64,000 bases of DNA. It comes from Motiliproteus sp. MSK22-1. GTDB taxonomy: Bacteria; Pseudomonadota; Gammaproteobacteria; Pseudomonadales; Balneatricaceae. Every line of letters starts with the position of its first letter. Within the stretch, counting starts at the first letter, position 1. Location of the stretch: the NCBI RefSeq assembly GCF_001968815.1, contig NZ_MIEQ01000049.1, positions 1 through 64,000 on the forward strand, given 5' to 3'. Both the position numbers and the translations under genes were made by a program. The notes under the pieces are model-generated. The model ran no database searches and was not told the DNA's origin. It worked only from the letters and a program-made list of their open reading frames with translations. Shown piece by piece: positions 35,871-44,423 of the stretch.

Positions 35871-36551
35871 ATGCGTCGTATTTCGTTACTTGAAAAAAGC
35901 TATAAGCAATCCCTGGCAGCAAAGGCGGAGGGATCAATTAATCCAGCTCTCGAAGTTGCCGCCGTTCAGTTTCAAGATTACCAGGGACAGGTGCTTGGAG
36001 TGATTATCACGCCTTGGTTTATGGGGCTTATACTGCTGCCATTAGAGTTAGAAGGGTGGCGCGACCATCAGACAGGGGATTCCCACACAGAAAGGCTTCC
36101 GGCAGGAGAGTTTGAGTTTGTACATGGTTGGGATCCGGGCTTCGGAGCCTATGGAAGCTGTCCTCTTTTCAGTCCGATGGATGAGTTTCCTGATCAGGCC
36201 ACAGCAATTCAGATGGCTGAGCGAGCGATGGAGCAGCTCTTTAAAGAGCCCTCGTCAGAGAAGGCTGCTGCCAGTCAAAAGGTTGAAAAAAAGAATCAGC
36301 AAAAAGAGGCCAGTCAAGGCATAGTGGATAAAACGCCTGATGCTAATGAGATTGATGTAAGTACAAAAGATATTGCTGGGAAAATAGGGCAGAAGAGCAG
36401 GCAAGTCAGTGCGGATAAGACAGGTCCCGCTGCGGTGGGCTCTCGTTCACCAGACAGTTTACCGGGTGATCATTCTAAGGGGCGTAATGAAGAGTCTGTT
36501 GATATGAGACGACGAGGGTTATTTACAGGGGCTTTATTCGGGCGCAAATAG
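35871..36551 (+). CDS. HybE-like ([NiFe]-hydrogenase assembly chaperone family) protein with C-terminal extension
   Basis: Residues about 25-130 match the HybE family: VAAVQFQDYQGQVLGVIITPWFMGLILLP, LPAGEFEF, GFGAYGSCPLFSPM and FPDQATAIQMAERAM. HybE-type proteins help assemble hydrogenase large or small subunits, but no hydrogenase gene is in the window. The C-terminal 95 residues are a Lys/Glu/Gln/Ser-rich low-complexity linker ending in MRRRGLFTGALFGRK, which resembles a twin-arginine-like patch at the wrong end of the protein. Family assignment is fairly firm; function is open. Confidence 0.75.
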   Translation: MRRISLLEKSYKQSLAAKAEGSINPALEVAAVQFQDYQGQVLGVIITPWFMGLILLPLELEGWRDHQTGDSHTERLPAGEFEFVHGWDPGFGAYGSCPLFSPMDEFPDQATAIQMAERAMEQLFKEPSSEKAAASQKVEKKNQQKEASQGIVDKTPDANEIDVSTKDIAGKIGQKSRQVSADKTGPAAVGSRSPDSLPGDHSKGRNEESVDMRRRGLFTGALFGRK

Positions 36552-36578
36552 ATCGGATATTTTTATAATATTCCTTAG

Positions 36579-36602
36579 GTATTATTAAATAATACTTTTT
36601 TT
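36579..36602 (+). terminator. Rho-independent terminator after HybE-like gene
   Basis: GTATTAT-TAA-ATAATAC forms an AT-rich 7-bp stem followed by seven T residues. It is weak in stem stability but typical in layout. Confidence 0.6.
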
Positions 36603-36716
36603 GTAAAAGTTTAATGACAGGAAGTGCTCAGAGATACTTGTTGGCAGTTAACAGCAGCGAAGCTGTGATATTAAGCTTCTAGATTGAAGAGCAGCATTGT
36701 TATGGAGCATGCGACC

Positions 36717-37304
36717 ATGGGCCAGCACCTTTTAAGCACTTTGGAAAATGATGTCCGCCAGCAGATTCGTGAAGGGGATATTCTGTTTATCTCAATCAAT
36801 GCTTTCCTTTATAAGCAGGTTGCCAAAGGGACCGGTAGCTGGTGTTCTCATGTCGGTTTTGCCATTCAGGAAGAAGGGGACTGGTATGTATTGGAAAGTA
36901 AAGTTCCTGTAGTGAAGAAAACCCCCTTAAGAGATTTTCTAAGTCGTACTTGCAACAATGAAGTTGTGATCAGAAGGCTTAAATCCGGGCTGCTAGATAG
37001 CGATATTGACCAGTTAAGGCTCGCTGCTAACAAGCGAATGGGAAAGTGGTACCATCTGGGCTTCGACTATGATTCGCCCCGTCAATTCTGCTCCAAGTTC
37101 GTGTATCAGGTTTTTAGCGATGCGTTAGGGGTCAGGCTTGGAAAGCTGGAGACGCTGGAGCAGCTGCTTGAACAAAATCCACAGGCCAGTGTCGGTTTTT
37201 GGAGAATCTGGTATTTTGGCCTGATCCCTTGGAAGCGTCGTACCGTAACGCCTGCCAGTCAGCTAGTGGATTCACAACTGGAAACGGTATTTGCAAATGT
37301 TTAG
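36717..37304 (+). CDS. YebB/YiiX-like permuted NlpC/P60 (papain-like) hydrolase
   Basis: This cytoplasmic protein resembles E. coli YebB throughout: REGDILFISINAFLYKQVA, the CSHVGFAI segment, LESKVPVV, RQFCSKFVYQVF and FGLIPWKRRTVTPASQL. The Cys in RQFCSKF and the His in CSHVG fit the permuted papain-like Cys/His site. The substrate is unknown; relatives act on amide or thioester bonds in lipids or peptidoglycan. ATG 36717 is preceded by TGGAG nine bases upstream. In-frame ATG 36702 and TTG 36684 are less well supported. Confidence 0.8.
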   Translation: MGQHLLSTLENDVRQQIREGDILFISINAFLYKQVAKGTGSWCSHVGFAIQEEGDWYVLESKVPVVKKTPLRDFLSRTCNNEVVIRRLKSGLLDSDIDQLRLAANKRMGKWYHLGFDYDSPRQFCSKFVYQVFSDALGVRLGKLETLEQLLEQNPQASVGFWRIWYFGLIPWKRRTVTPASQLVDSQLETVFANV

Positions 37305-37333
37305 AGAGATTTCTTCCGTTCTGCCCCTGGATG

Positions 37334-39760
37334 TCAGTGCTCTTTCAGAAAGGCCGTAACCTGTTCAGCAGGCAAAGGTTTACTAAAATAATACCCTTGG
37401 ATTTCATCGCAGCCGAGTTTCTTCAGGTAGTTCAACTGTGCTGTCGATTCAACACCTTCTGCGGTAACTTCCATGCCAAAGCTGTGACTCATCATCGTCA
37501 CAGCCTGAGCAATGGCACCCTGGTTCAGGTCAGTTCCCAAATCATCAACGAAGGCTTTATCAATTTTCACCCGATGTACGGGAAAGTCGCGAAGATAGGC
37601 GAGGCTTGAATAGCCGGTACCAAAATCATCTATTGCTAATGAAACTCCAATAGCCGCCAGCTCATTAAACGTTCTAACGGCGTTGTCCGCGCCTTCCATC
37701 GCAACACTTTCTGTTATTTCGAGTTCCAGGCATTCAGGTGCTATTGCTGACTCCCAGAGCACTTTTTTAATAAGTGAAGGAAGGTCCGAATGGCTGAATT
37801 GAACCGCAGATAGATTAACCGCAACTTTCCTGGGTGGAAGACCTTGTTTGCTCCATAAAGCTATTTGCCGGCAGGCCTTTTGTAGTAATTGTTCTCCCAT
37901 CGGAATGATTAGCTTGCTCTGTTCGGCTACAGGGATAAACTCTGCAGGTGATAGAAAACCATGCACCGGATGATTCCAGCGTACCAGTGCCTCAAGACCC
38001 AGTACTTGATTCTGTTTCAGGTTTAGTTTTGGTTGGTAGTAAAGTTCAAACTGATCATTGTCTATCGCGAGACGTATATCTCGTTCCAGTGTTTTATAGC
38101 GCTGAACATTATCTTGCATTTCGCCAACAAAAAACCGGTAGTCCCCTCTTTGTTTCTTAGCTCTGTACATTGCCATTTCGGCATTTAGCAGCAGTTGCTC
38201 TGCCTGGTCAGCATCTCCTGGAAAGACGGATATGCCGATACTTGCGTTGATATGATGATCATGCCCATCTATATGCAGAGGGCGGCTCAGGGTTTCCAAT
38301 AGTTTTTGGGCGAAAGTAGCAGCATCGTTTGCATCTAAAGGATTGGCCTGGATGATTCCGAATTCGTCACCCCCTATCCGTGCCAATGTATCAGTTGTCG
38401 TCAGACAGCCTTGCAGGCGCTCTGCTACCTGCTGTAAGAGCATGTTGCCCGTCAGATGCCCTAACGCATCATTAATATCCTTGAAGTGATCCAGATCGAC
38501 CAGAAGGACTGCGGTTGTGCGGCCGGTACGATTCCGGGTCAGATCTTGATTCAGGCGATCTAGGAACAGTGAACGATTCGGTAATCCTGTTAAGGCATCA
38601 TGGTATGCCAGATGCCGTAGCCGTTGTTCGGCATCTTTACCTCGGGATATATCCAGTCCGAACAAATGAACATAGGCTTTGCCGTTGGCGGGGTAGAATG
38701 TCAGTTCATAAGTTTGATGGTCCAGGGACAGTTCAAACTGGCTGGATTTTCCGGAGTCAAACACGTCCCCTGTCATGGCTCGCCATGGAGAAGGCAGCTG
38801 ATCACCGATATTAATTTGCCAGTGCTTTAATATCAGGTCGCTGGCTTGATTGGCGTAGAGTAACTCGCCTTCTTTGGACACTCGCAACACCGGATTGGGA
38901 TTATCTTCAGAAAACTGTGACGCCTGCTCAAACTCTAATTGAGCCTGTTGACGGCGACTCATCTCTCGTCTTAGGTCCTGCGCTAAGCGGGTTAGTTTAC
39001 GGGTACGATCCTGAACTTTTTCTTCCAGATTTTCATGGGCTCGTTGCAGTGCGTTTTCCCTGTCTTTCAACTCGTTGACTCCGGTTGCCAGCCGACGTAA
39101 CAGATCATTAATCGCTTCGGTTACGTCTCCCAGTTCATCGCTACGAGTTGTGGCTATCAGGTGAGCCTCTGGCTCCAGCAGCCGTCCTTTCTCACGCAGA
39201 AGTTGCTGTCGAAGTCTTAGCAGTGGATTTAGCACTGAACGAGATAGAACCAGCATGGCAGCAAGGGTTGTACAAAGGGTGATAAGTAATACCAATCCCG
39301 TTACGCGGAAAATGAAGCTTTGTACTTTGCCTGGTATTGCTGAACTATCCAGACGTAGTACGGCGGAAAACGGTGAAGTGATGGATGGGCTTTGCCAGAA
39401 TATTTCAAATCGGTTTTTCTCGACATAATGCTGAGGTAGCAGGGGAAGGCCCCCTTTCCACTCCAGCGCAGTCGGCTCTCCAAACTGGGCAATTAAGTCT
39501 CCGTTATTTCGATAGATCGACGCTCCTCGAAGAAATTCTAACCGGCTGAGTCGTTGGCCTGCTATCTGGAGGTCCTTAGCAGAGGGCTCCACTGGGCTGA
39601 GCTCAACTAATGCTGTGATTGTGGCCTGCCCGTTGGCGGCAAGTTCATCAAGTTTGTCTTGTTCAAATTTGCGGGCAGAAAAGAACAGGATAAGAATTTC
39701 AACCGCCAAAATCGTCAGGAAAACAGCGATAGTTACTCGCCAACAGAGTTTACACTTCAT
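37334..39760 (-). CDS. Membrane GGDEF-EAL c-di-GMP protein with HAMP and PAS
   Basis: The 808-residue protein has TM1 (residues 8-28), a periplasmic region, TM2 and HAMP near 185-250. A coiled coil, a PAS-like segment, GGDEF (active-site motif ARIGGDEFGI intact, with the RxxD-type I-site not obvious) and EAL (LEALVRW, then DDFGTGYSSLAYL intact) follow. Both catalytic motifs look functional, so it may make or break c-di-GMP. ATG 39850 would add 30 non-conserved residues; I prefer 39760 because KCKLCWRVTIAVF begins the usual membrane segment. It converges on the YebB-like gene. Confidence 0.9.
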   Translation of the reverse strand: MKCKLCWRVTIAVFLTILAVEILILFFSARKFEQDKLDELAANGQATITALVELSPVEPSAKDLQIAGQRLSRLEFLRGASIYRNNGDLIAQFGEPTALEWKGGLPLLPQHYVEKNRFEIFWQSPSITSPFSAVLRLDSSAIPGKVQSFIFRVTGLVLLITLCTTLAAMLVLSRSVLNPLLRLRQQLLREKGRLLEPEAHLIATTRSDELGDVTEAINDLLRRLATGVNELKDRENALQRAHENLEEKVQDRTRKLTRLAQDLRREMSRRQQAQLEFEQASQFSEDNPNPVLRVSKEGELLYANQASDLILKHWQINIGDQLPSPWRAMTGDVFDSGKSSQFELSLDHQTYELTFYPANGKAYVHLFGLDISRGKDAEQRLRHLAYHDALTGLPNRSLFLDRLNQDLTRNRTGRTTAVLLVDLDHFKDINDALGHLTGNMLLQQVAERLQGCLTTTDTLARIGGDEFGIIQANPLDANDAATFAQKLLETLSRPLHIDGHDHHINASIGISVFPGDADQAEQLLLNAEMAMYRAKKQRGDYRFFVGEMQDNVQRYKTLERDIRLAIDNDQFELYYQPKLNLKQNQVLGLEALVRWNHPVHGFLSPAEFIPVAEQSKLIIPMGEQLLQKACRQIALWSKQGLPPRKVAVNLSAVQFSHSDLPSLIKKVLWESAIAPECLELEITESVAMEGADNAVRTFNELAAIGVSLAIDDFGTGYSSLAYLRDFPVHRVKIDKAFVDDLGTDLNQGAIAQAVTMMSHSFGMEVTAEGVESTAQLNYLKKLGCDEIQGYYFSKPLPAEQVTAFLKEH

Positions 39761-40120
39761 TGTTTCGCGCCAGTAGCCAGATGAGCTCCTGTTACCCTGT
39801 TGTTCGGATATTGGCTGAAGCACGTTTAGATCGTTCCTTGAATGGTCCATGATTTAGTCTGAATAGCCAGGTAATGTTAATTTACTCATTTTAATATAGA
39901 TATTTATCTGCTATTGGTTACGAATCAGCCCTTATCCTTTGGATCAATCAGCATCACGATAAACAGAGTGAGTCAGTAAACTGAGAAGAAGCGCTAATAA
40001 AGCTCTGTCAGTAATAGTAGACGGTGATGATCGACAATTGTTACAGGCTGAACAAATGCTCTTTTCCAGGTGTTGATGTGCATTTAGCGCTGTTCTGATT
40101 TCTACTTTTTATGGATATTT

Positions 40121-40372
40121 ATGGCTAAACCCAATAAAAAAGGACCGACTAGAACGGTTGAAGTCTATTGTTCTCAATGTAAAACAAAATTATTCAAGTA
40201 CCGAAAGGGTGGGAAAGGGGCTCTGGTAAAGTGCTTTAAGGAGCGTATTGTTGAAGATTTTACAACCACTCCCTGTCAATGCCCTGAATGTGATGCTGTT
40301 TTTGCACGGGACACGCTGGTGAGAGGAACGCCTGCCTACAAAATGATTGGGGGTAAAGTAGGCTGTCACTGA
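40121..40372 (+). CDS. Small zinc-ribbon protein
   Basis: The 83-residue basic protein has two CxxC knuckles (CSQC at about 17-20 and CPEC near 55), a third Cys pair in TPCQCPEC and a Lys/Gly-rich stretch between them. This fits a zinc ribbon. I have no name for it, and nothing in the neighbourhood explains its role. A hairpin terminator follows directly after the stop. Confidence 0.75.
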   Translation: MAKPNKKGPTRTVEVYCSQCKTKLFKYRKGGKGALVKCFKERIVEDFTTTPCQCPECDAVFARDTLVRGTPAYKMIGGKVGCH

Positions 40373-40374
40373 AT

Positions 40375-40406
40375 AAGCCTCCAGGTTCGTGAAGAATTGG
40401 AGGCTT
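40375..40406. terminator. Hairpin after zinc-ribbon gene
   Basis: AAGCCTCCA / TGGAGGCTT (9-bp stem, 14-base loop) lies immediately after the stop codon and between convergent genes. There is only a short T run. Confidence 0.55.
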
Positions 40407-40453
40407 CTGCTGAAATAATCCGGACTGGTCTGCAGCCAGGTTCATTAGATGGG

Positions 40454-41386
40454 TTAGATAATTAGCATATCATCAACCGGAGTGATATTTCCCTGTAGTT
40501 CCACGCCTTCTTCACCTCCTGGAGAGTGGTGCCCTTCTTCACCTTCTGGTCCATGGTGGGGGCCTTGGGGCCGACCGAGACCAAACTCATGGAAAATATC
40601 CTTTACAGCATCGAGAGTCTCAAAGTGCAGTTCTACGTCTTCAATCGTGCCAGTATCCATCTCGCTCTCCAATAGAGAGCTTGCATCGCTAAAGGATAGA
40701 AGTTGATCATCGCTGAGAGTGAAGCTGCCACTATCCAGTGCTTCCTCAATCGCTGAATTTCGTGCTTCTAAATCTGCAAGTGCATCTTCGTTGAGTTTGG
40801 AAAAGTCATCATTTAGAGCGCTCTCCAGCGCATCGAGGGCAGATTGAACCTGTTGTTGCTCCGATTCAATATCGTAAACATCGTCGGCAATGACCGCTTC
40901 AAGTGTAGAGGCAGCTGTGTTTAACAAGGTTAACAACTCATCTGTTGCTGAATCTGCCAAGGCTTCCAGCAGGTGATCAAGCTTGTCATCAAGGTGGGTT
41001 AATCCGTTCAGCGCCCGATCGGTTTCAGCATCAGCTTCAAGACTTGAGATATTCTCCAATACTTGAACCATTGAAGAGAGAGCGCCCTCAGCTCGGGGTG
41101 TTAATGATGTTCCCTGTGCTGCAATGACCTCATCAAGCAGAGTGTTTACAGCGTCCAACCGTTCTAACTGTTGCTCATCCAATTCAATACCACCGGCAGA
41201 GATAACTGCTTCCAGCCGGGTATTTAGTTCTTCCAGGTGAGTGAGTTGCTCTTCAGTCAACTCAACCGGACTTTCTGCATCTCTATCTATTCTGTCTCCT
41301 CCAACCGGTGCTTGTCTTTCCGGCGCTTCAGTCTCTGTTCTGTTTCGTCCTGGGGCAGGTCCGTTGTTTCCGAAATGTTGAGGCAT
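40454..41386 (-). CDS. Acidic repeat protein of unknown function
   Basis: The 310-residue, strongly acidic protein starts at ATG 41386, where GGAG-ATAAAAAA precedes; a longer frame to 41476 would run through the operator region. It has no signal peptide. The body is built from repeats of about 26 residues with the pattern L-x-x-x-Q-L-x-x-L-x-x-x-N-x-x-L-E, for example LTEEQLTHLEELNTRLE and LDEQQLERLDAVNTLLDE. Degenerate copies follow to about residue 250. A His/Gly/Pro/Glu-rich stretch (GPHHGPEGEEGHHSPGGEEG) and a hydrophobic end VDDMLII follow. It is divergent from the DUF6502-like gene across three palindromes. I do not recognise a family. Confidence 0.7.
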   Translation of the reverse strand: MPQHFGNNGPAPGRNRTETEAPERQAPVGGDRIDRDAESPVELTEEQLTHLEELNTRLEAVISAGGIELDEQQLERLDAVNTLLDEVIAAQGTSLTPRAEGALSSMVQVLENISSLEADAETDRALNGLTHLDDKLDHLLEALADSATDELLTLLNTAASTLEAVIADDVYDIESEQQQVQSALDALESALNDDFSKLNEDALADLEARNSAIEEALDSGSFTLSDDQLLSFSDASSLLESEMDTGTIEDVELHFETLDAVKDIFHEFGLGRPQGPHHGPEGEEGHHSPGGEEGVELQGNITPVDDMLII

Positions 41387-41433
41387 TTTTTTATCTCCGA
41401 TATCTAAAGTAGTTATCAAATATTTTTCATGCG

Positions 41434-41448
41434 TGGGAATATGTCCCA
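41434..41448. promoter_or_regulatory. TGGGA-N5-TCCCA palindrome, copy 1
   Basis: TGGGA-ATATG-TCCCA, about 48 bp upstream of the acidic repeat gene start. It shares its 5-bp arms exactly with two further copies in the same 226-bp divergent region. Confidence 0.75.
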
Positions 41449-41460
41449 CATATTTATAAA

Positions 41461-41475
41461 TGGGAAATATTCCCA
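41461..41475. promoter_or_regulatory. TGGGA-N5-TCCCA palindrome, copy 2
   Basis: TGGGA-AATAT-TCCCA, centre 27 bp from copy 1. The flanking bases CG(T/C) on the right side are also shared with copy 3. Confidence 0.75.
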
Positions 41476-41519
41476 CGTCAATAAAAATTACTCAGTAAGA
41501 AAGAAATATTCTGCTAATA

Positions 41520-41534
41520 TGGGATAAATTCCCA
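41520..41534. promoter_or_regulatory. TGGGA-N5-TCCCA palindrome, copy 3
   Basis: TGGGA-TAAAT-TCCCA, 59 bp from copy 2 and about 80 bp upstream of the DUF6502-like gene. The position suggests it controls the rightward promoter. Confidence 0.75.
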
Positions 41535-41612
41535 CGCAAAAACGTTTGTTGGATGCTTTCTGATGACAAAAAATAGTCAAACAGAAGGATGGTTGTTAGT
41601 GAGAGGTAACGA

Positions 41613-42521
41613 GTGGCGAAATCAGAAACAAATCAAAATCAGCTACCAGGATCTGTGAAGGGAACACAGAGTCTGGTTCTGTTTGCTGTGAAAAAATTGA
41701 TGCGCCCCCTGGTGCGTACCATGATTCATTTTGAAATTTCTTATCCAGTCTTTATTCGTATGCTTAAAAGTCTGTATGTCGAAGTTGCCGAGCAGGAGTT
41801 TCAGTTAGATGGAAAGCACAATACTGATAGCCGTATCAGTCTTTTAACAGGCGTCCATCGTAAAGACGTTAGACGTTTTCGTGAAAATCCTGAAACACTT
41901 GAGCCACCGCAGCCTGTCAGTTTAGCTTCTCATGTCGTCAGTTTATGGCTGGGTGATCCCGAATATACAGATGAGAACAATAAACCGCGTTTACTTCCCC
42001 GCCTTCCCGCAGCGCAGCGTGATCCGGCAGAAGGGCCAGGATTTGAGGAGCTGGTTCAATCGATCAGCAAGGATGTTCGTCCCAGAGCTTTACTGGACGA
42101 GCTGTTGCGTACGGGGGTAGTTAGGGAAACGGATAACAATCATCTCAAACTGGACCAGCAAGCTTTTGTTGCTACGGATGATTTGCGGCAAATTGCCCAT
42201 TATTTCGGCCGCAATCTACGGGATCATATCGCTTGCGCCGGTCATAACCTGCAAGGAGACAGTCCTCGCTTTCTTGAACGAGCCGTTTTTTATGATCGTC
42301 TGAGCCAGGGTTCTATTGAGGAACTGCGCAGTCAAGCAGAGCTCTTGGGAAATGATGCCCTCGTGACTCTTAATCGAATGGCTGTTGAGCTTGCAAAGAA
42401 GGATGAACAGCAGCCTCGGGCAACGCAACGTATGACCTTCGGTGCTTATTTTTACAATACGCCTGTAGAAAAAATAGCCAAAGATGATGAAGACTCATGC
42501 GGCAAGCAAGGATCAAGCTGA
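41613..42521 (+). CDS. DUF6502-like protein
   Basis: The 302-residue protein looks like the DUF6502 family I associate with genes for DUF5666 proteins. The N-terminal third (FAVKKLMRPLVRTMIHFEISYPVFIRMLKSLYVEVAEQEF) and RISLLTGVHRKDVRRF resemble a helix-turn-helix. A second winged-helix-like piece around RALLDELLRTGVVRETDNNHLKLDQQAF follows. No enzymatic motif is seen. It starts with GTG behind AGAGG. It may be the DNA-binding regulator that reads the adjacent palindromes, but that is inference. The stop overlaps the next start by one base (TGATG). Confidence 0.78.
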   Translation: MAKSETNQNQLPGSVKGTQSLVLFAVKKLMRPLVRTMIHFEISYPVFIRMLKSLYVEVAEQEFQLDGKHNTDSRISLLTGVHRKDVRRFRENPETLEPPQPVSLASHVVSLWLGDPEYTDENNKPRLLPRLPAAQRDPAEGPGFEELVQSISKDVRPRALLDELLRTGVVRETDNNHLKLDQQAFVATDDLRQIAHYFGRNLRDHIACAGHNLQGDSPRFLERAVFYDRLSQGSIEELRSQAELLGNDALVTLNRMAVELAKKDEQQPRATQRMTFGAYFYNTPVEKIAKDDEDSCGKQGSS

Positions 42522-44059
42522 TGACAGCATGTCTTGTAAAAATAAAACAGATTCCTGGCCGCTTGCGGCCGTCTCGAGTGGGCTCAATCAGCACGCTGAT
42601 AGCCTTTGTCGTCCTTTCGGCTTGTGCATCCCTTACATCCGAAGATCCCGTCTCTGTTCAACAGTCTGCAAACCTTGGAAGTGAAGCCAAAATATCCAAT
42701 ACCGGAATACAGGATGATGATGTTGGAATCGGCGGGACTGGGTTAATTGCCAGGGGGGAAGATGAAGAGCGCGGCCTTGGAGGGACGGGAATCATCACCG
42801 ACTTTAATGATGATCGTGGGTTAGGTGGTACCGGGGTCGTTGGCACCGTCACAGGGTTCGGTAGTATTTGGGTTAACGGCTTGGAGGTAGAGCTGACAGC
42901 TGATCTCAAGATAAACACGCCTTCTGGTATTCGAGCTGTTGATCAAATTGAGATAGGTCATGTTGTTGAAGTATTGGCGTATTGGGTGAGCGGAAAACTA
43001 ACGGCGCGTCGCCTGTCTTTAAGGCCTGAAGTTGTTGGGCCTGTACAAGCTATTTCTATTGAAAATGGTCGAATGACAGTTGCCGATCAAGAGATCTTGC
43101 TCGATACAGCCATAACTGTCTCCAATCTGCGTTTTGGAAATATGGTTGCTGTCTATGGCCTGCGTCGTTCAGATAACAAAATACAGGCGTCGTTGATTGA
43201 ATCAGTATCACCCGATGCAGTGACCAAAGTGCGCGGAGCTGTTGTACGTGATCAACAGGGAGGACTTCGCCTTGGTGGGTTGTCGGTACCTGAAGGGACA
43301 CCTGTGGGAATGAACGTTGAAGTCATTGGCCATTTTTCCAAGGCCTTACAATTTGAAACCCTATCAGTTAATCGACTGAATATTAATCCGTTTGGGGAAG
43401 CGGTTGAACAACTGTCTGTGGAGATATTTTCTGATTCTAAAGGTCAAATCGCTGCTTTTGGTGAAGTGAGGCCTGATAACCTGATAAGGGAAACTGTCAA
43501 TTCCAATCAGAGAGTTGTTGTGGATTTGGGGGTATTGGCCGGTACCGTCAATACTGTTAGGTCAGTTATTGCATCTGATGTGTTACCTGGACGACTGGCT
43601 GGAGCTACACGAACTCCGACAACAAAGGAAAAGACGAACCTGCAAAATCGAATGAATCAGCTTCGTAATATTCAGGATACTGGCTTCCAACCGCAGCCTT
43701 CTAGTCGTTTGCCCGGCAGCCCAGCAGGACCAGAAGCACCGAGATCTCCCGCCAACTCTGTAATGCCCGAAGATTCTGGGTCGCCATCCATTGGTCCCGG
43801 GTTTTCGGGGCCTTCTTCCGATAACAATGAAGAAGAGGGCAACAACAGGAATGATAGTAGCGGTTCCGGTCACAGTAATGGAACTGGTCATAGTAGCGGT
43901 GCTGGTCATGGTAGTGGTCATAGCAATGGATCGGGCCACAACAGTAGTAATAACAGTAGTAATCAAGATAGCAGTCATGGTGGTTCTAATGATCGGGAAA
44001 GTGGTCATGATCACGGTGGTCGCGGGGCCGGTGGCCGTGAAGGAGGCAGGGGACGTTGA
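42521..44059 (+). CDS. DUF5666-type lipoprotein with Gly/His-rich tail
   Basis: The 512-residue protein has a lipobox (FVVLSAC, residues about 29-35) after a long basic n-region, so it should be a lipoprotein. Three tandem motifs of the type G(I/L)GGTG follow (residues about 60-100), then repeated beta-rich units of about 70 residues in the DUF5666 style (VTGFGSIWVNGLEVEL, GPVQAISIENGRMTVADQEI, VRGAVVRDQQGGLRLGG). The last 85 residues are Ser/Gly/His/Asn-rich repeats (GHSNG-type units) that could bind metal. The start at 42521 is coupled to the DUF6502-like gene; ATG 42497 is possible. Function is unknown. Confidence 0.8.
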   Translation: MTACLVKIKQIPGRLRPSRVGSISTLIAFVVLSACASLTSEDPVSVQQSANLGSEAKISNTGIQDDDVGIGGTGLIARGEDEERGLGGTGIITDFNDDRGLGGTGVVGTVTGFGSIWVNGLEVELTADLKINTPSGIRAVDQIEIGHVVEVLAYWVSGKLTARRLSLRPEVVGPVQAISIENGRMTVADQEILLDTAITVSNLRFGNMVAVYGLRRSDNKIQASLIESVSPDAVTKVRGAVVRDQQGGLRLGGLSVPEGTPVGMNVEVIGHFSKALQFETLSVNRLNINPFGEAVEQLSVEIFSDSKGQIAAFGEVRPDNLIRETVNSNQRVVVDLGVLAGTVNTVRSVIASDVLPGRLAGATRTPTTKEKTNLQNRMNQLRNIQDTGFQPQPSSRLPGSPAGPEAPRSPANSVMPEDSGSPSIGPGFSGPSSDNNEEEGNNRNDSSGSGHSNGTGHSSGAGHGSGHSNGSGHNSSNNSSNQDSSHGGSNDRESGHDHGGRGAGGREGGRGR

Positions 44060-44423
44060 GAGTTAAGGTGCTAAGGTTGTAATCCTGCTTACCCCTTGGA
44101 AGCTTATTCCCACTCGGACCAATTGGCCAAGGTATCTGCACTATAATGACATCCATGACTCCCATACACATAACATGGGCTGGGAGTGCGTTGTGACGAC
44201 TAACTGGTTGTTCGTAAACTAACCCTTTTCCAGGGCTCGTATGGTGGGCAATATAGGTTTGATTGGTAAAGTCTTCAGGCTCCAGCCAGGACTTAGTTCC
44301 GTAGAGATGGTTCTTAGGCAATATGGCTAACTAAACTTTAATTAACGTATTAGAACCATCGTTACTGGACCGAGCTGAGTTGGAGAGCAGCAAAAATGGA
44401 GAGCAGCTAGATTGGAGAAAAGT
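44060..44423 (+). other. Long leader region upstream of tryptophanase gene
   Basis: The 364-bp gap holds short leader-type frames but no full gene. One at 44175-44222 encodes 15 residues with two Trp (MGWECVVTTNWLFVN). Another at 44155-44196 encodes MTPIHITWAGSAL. A four-codon frame (MESS, 44396-44410) sits between two copies of GGAGAGCAGC just before tnaA. tna operons commonly have a Trp-containing TnaC leader; none of these has a strong ribosome binding site except the last, so identity is unproven. Confidence 0.4.

Noticed and set aside
43583-44066. Long frames opposite and out of phase with the Gly/His-rich tail of the DUF5666-like gene
   Set aside because: They are low-complexity shadows (Ile/Thr or Val/Met runs) produced by the repetitive coding sequence.
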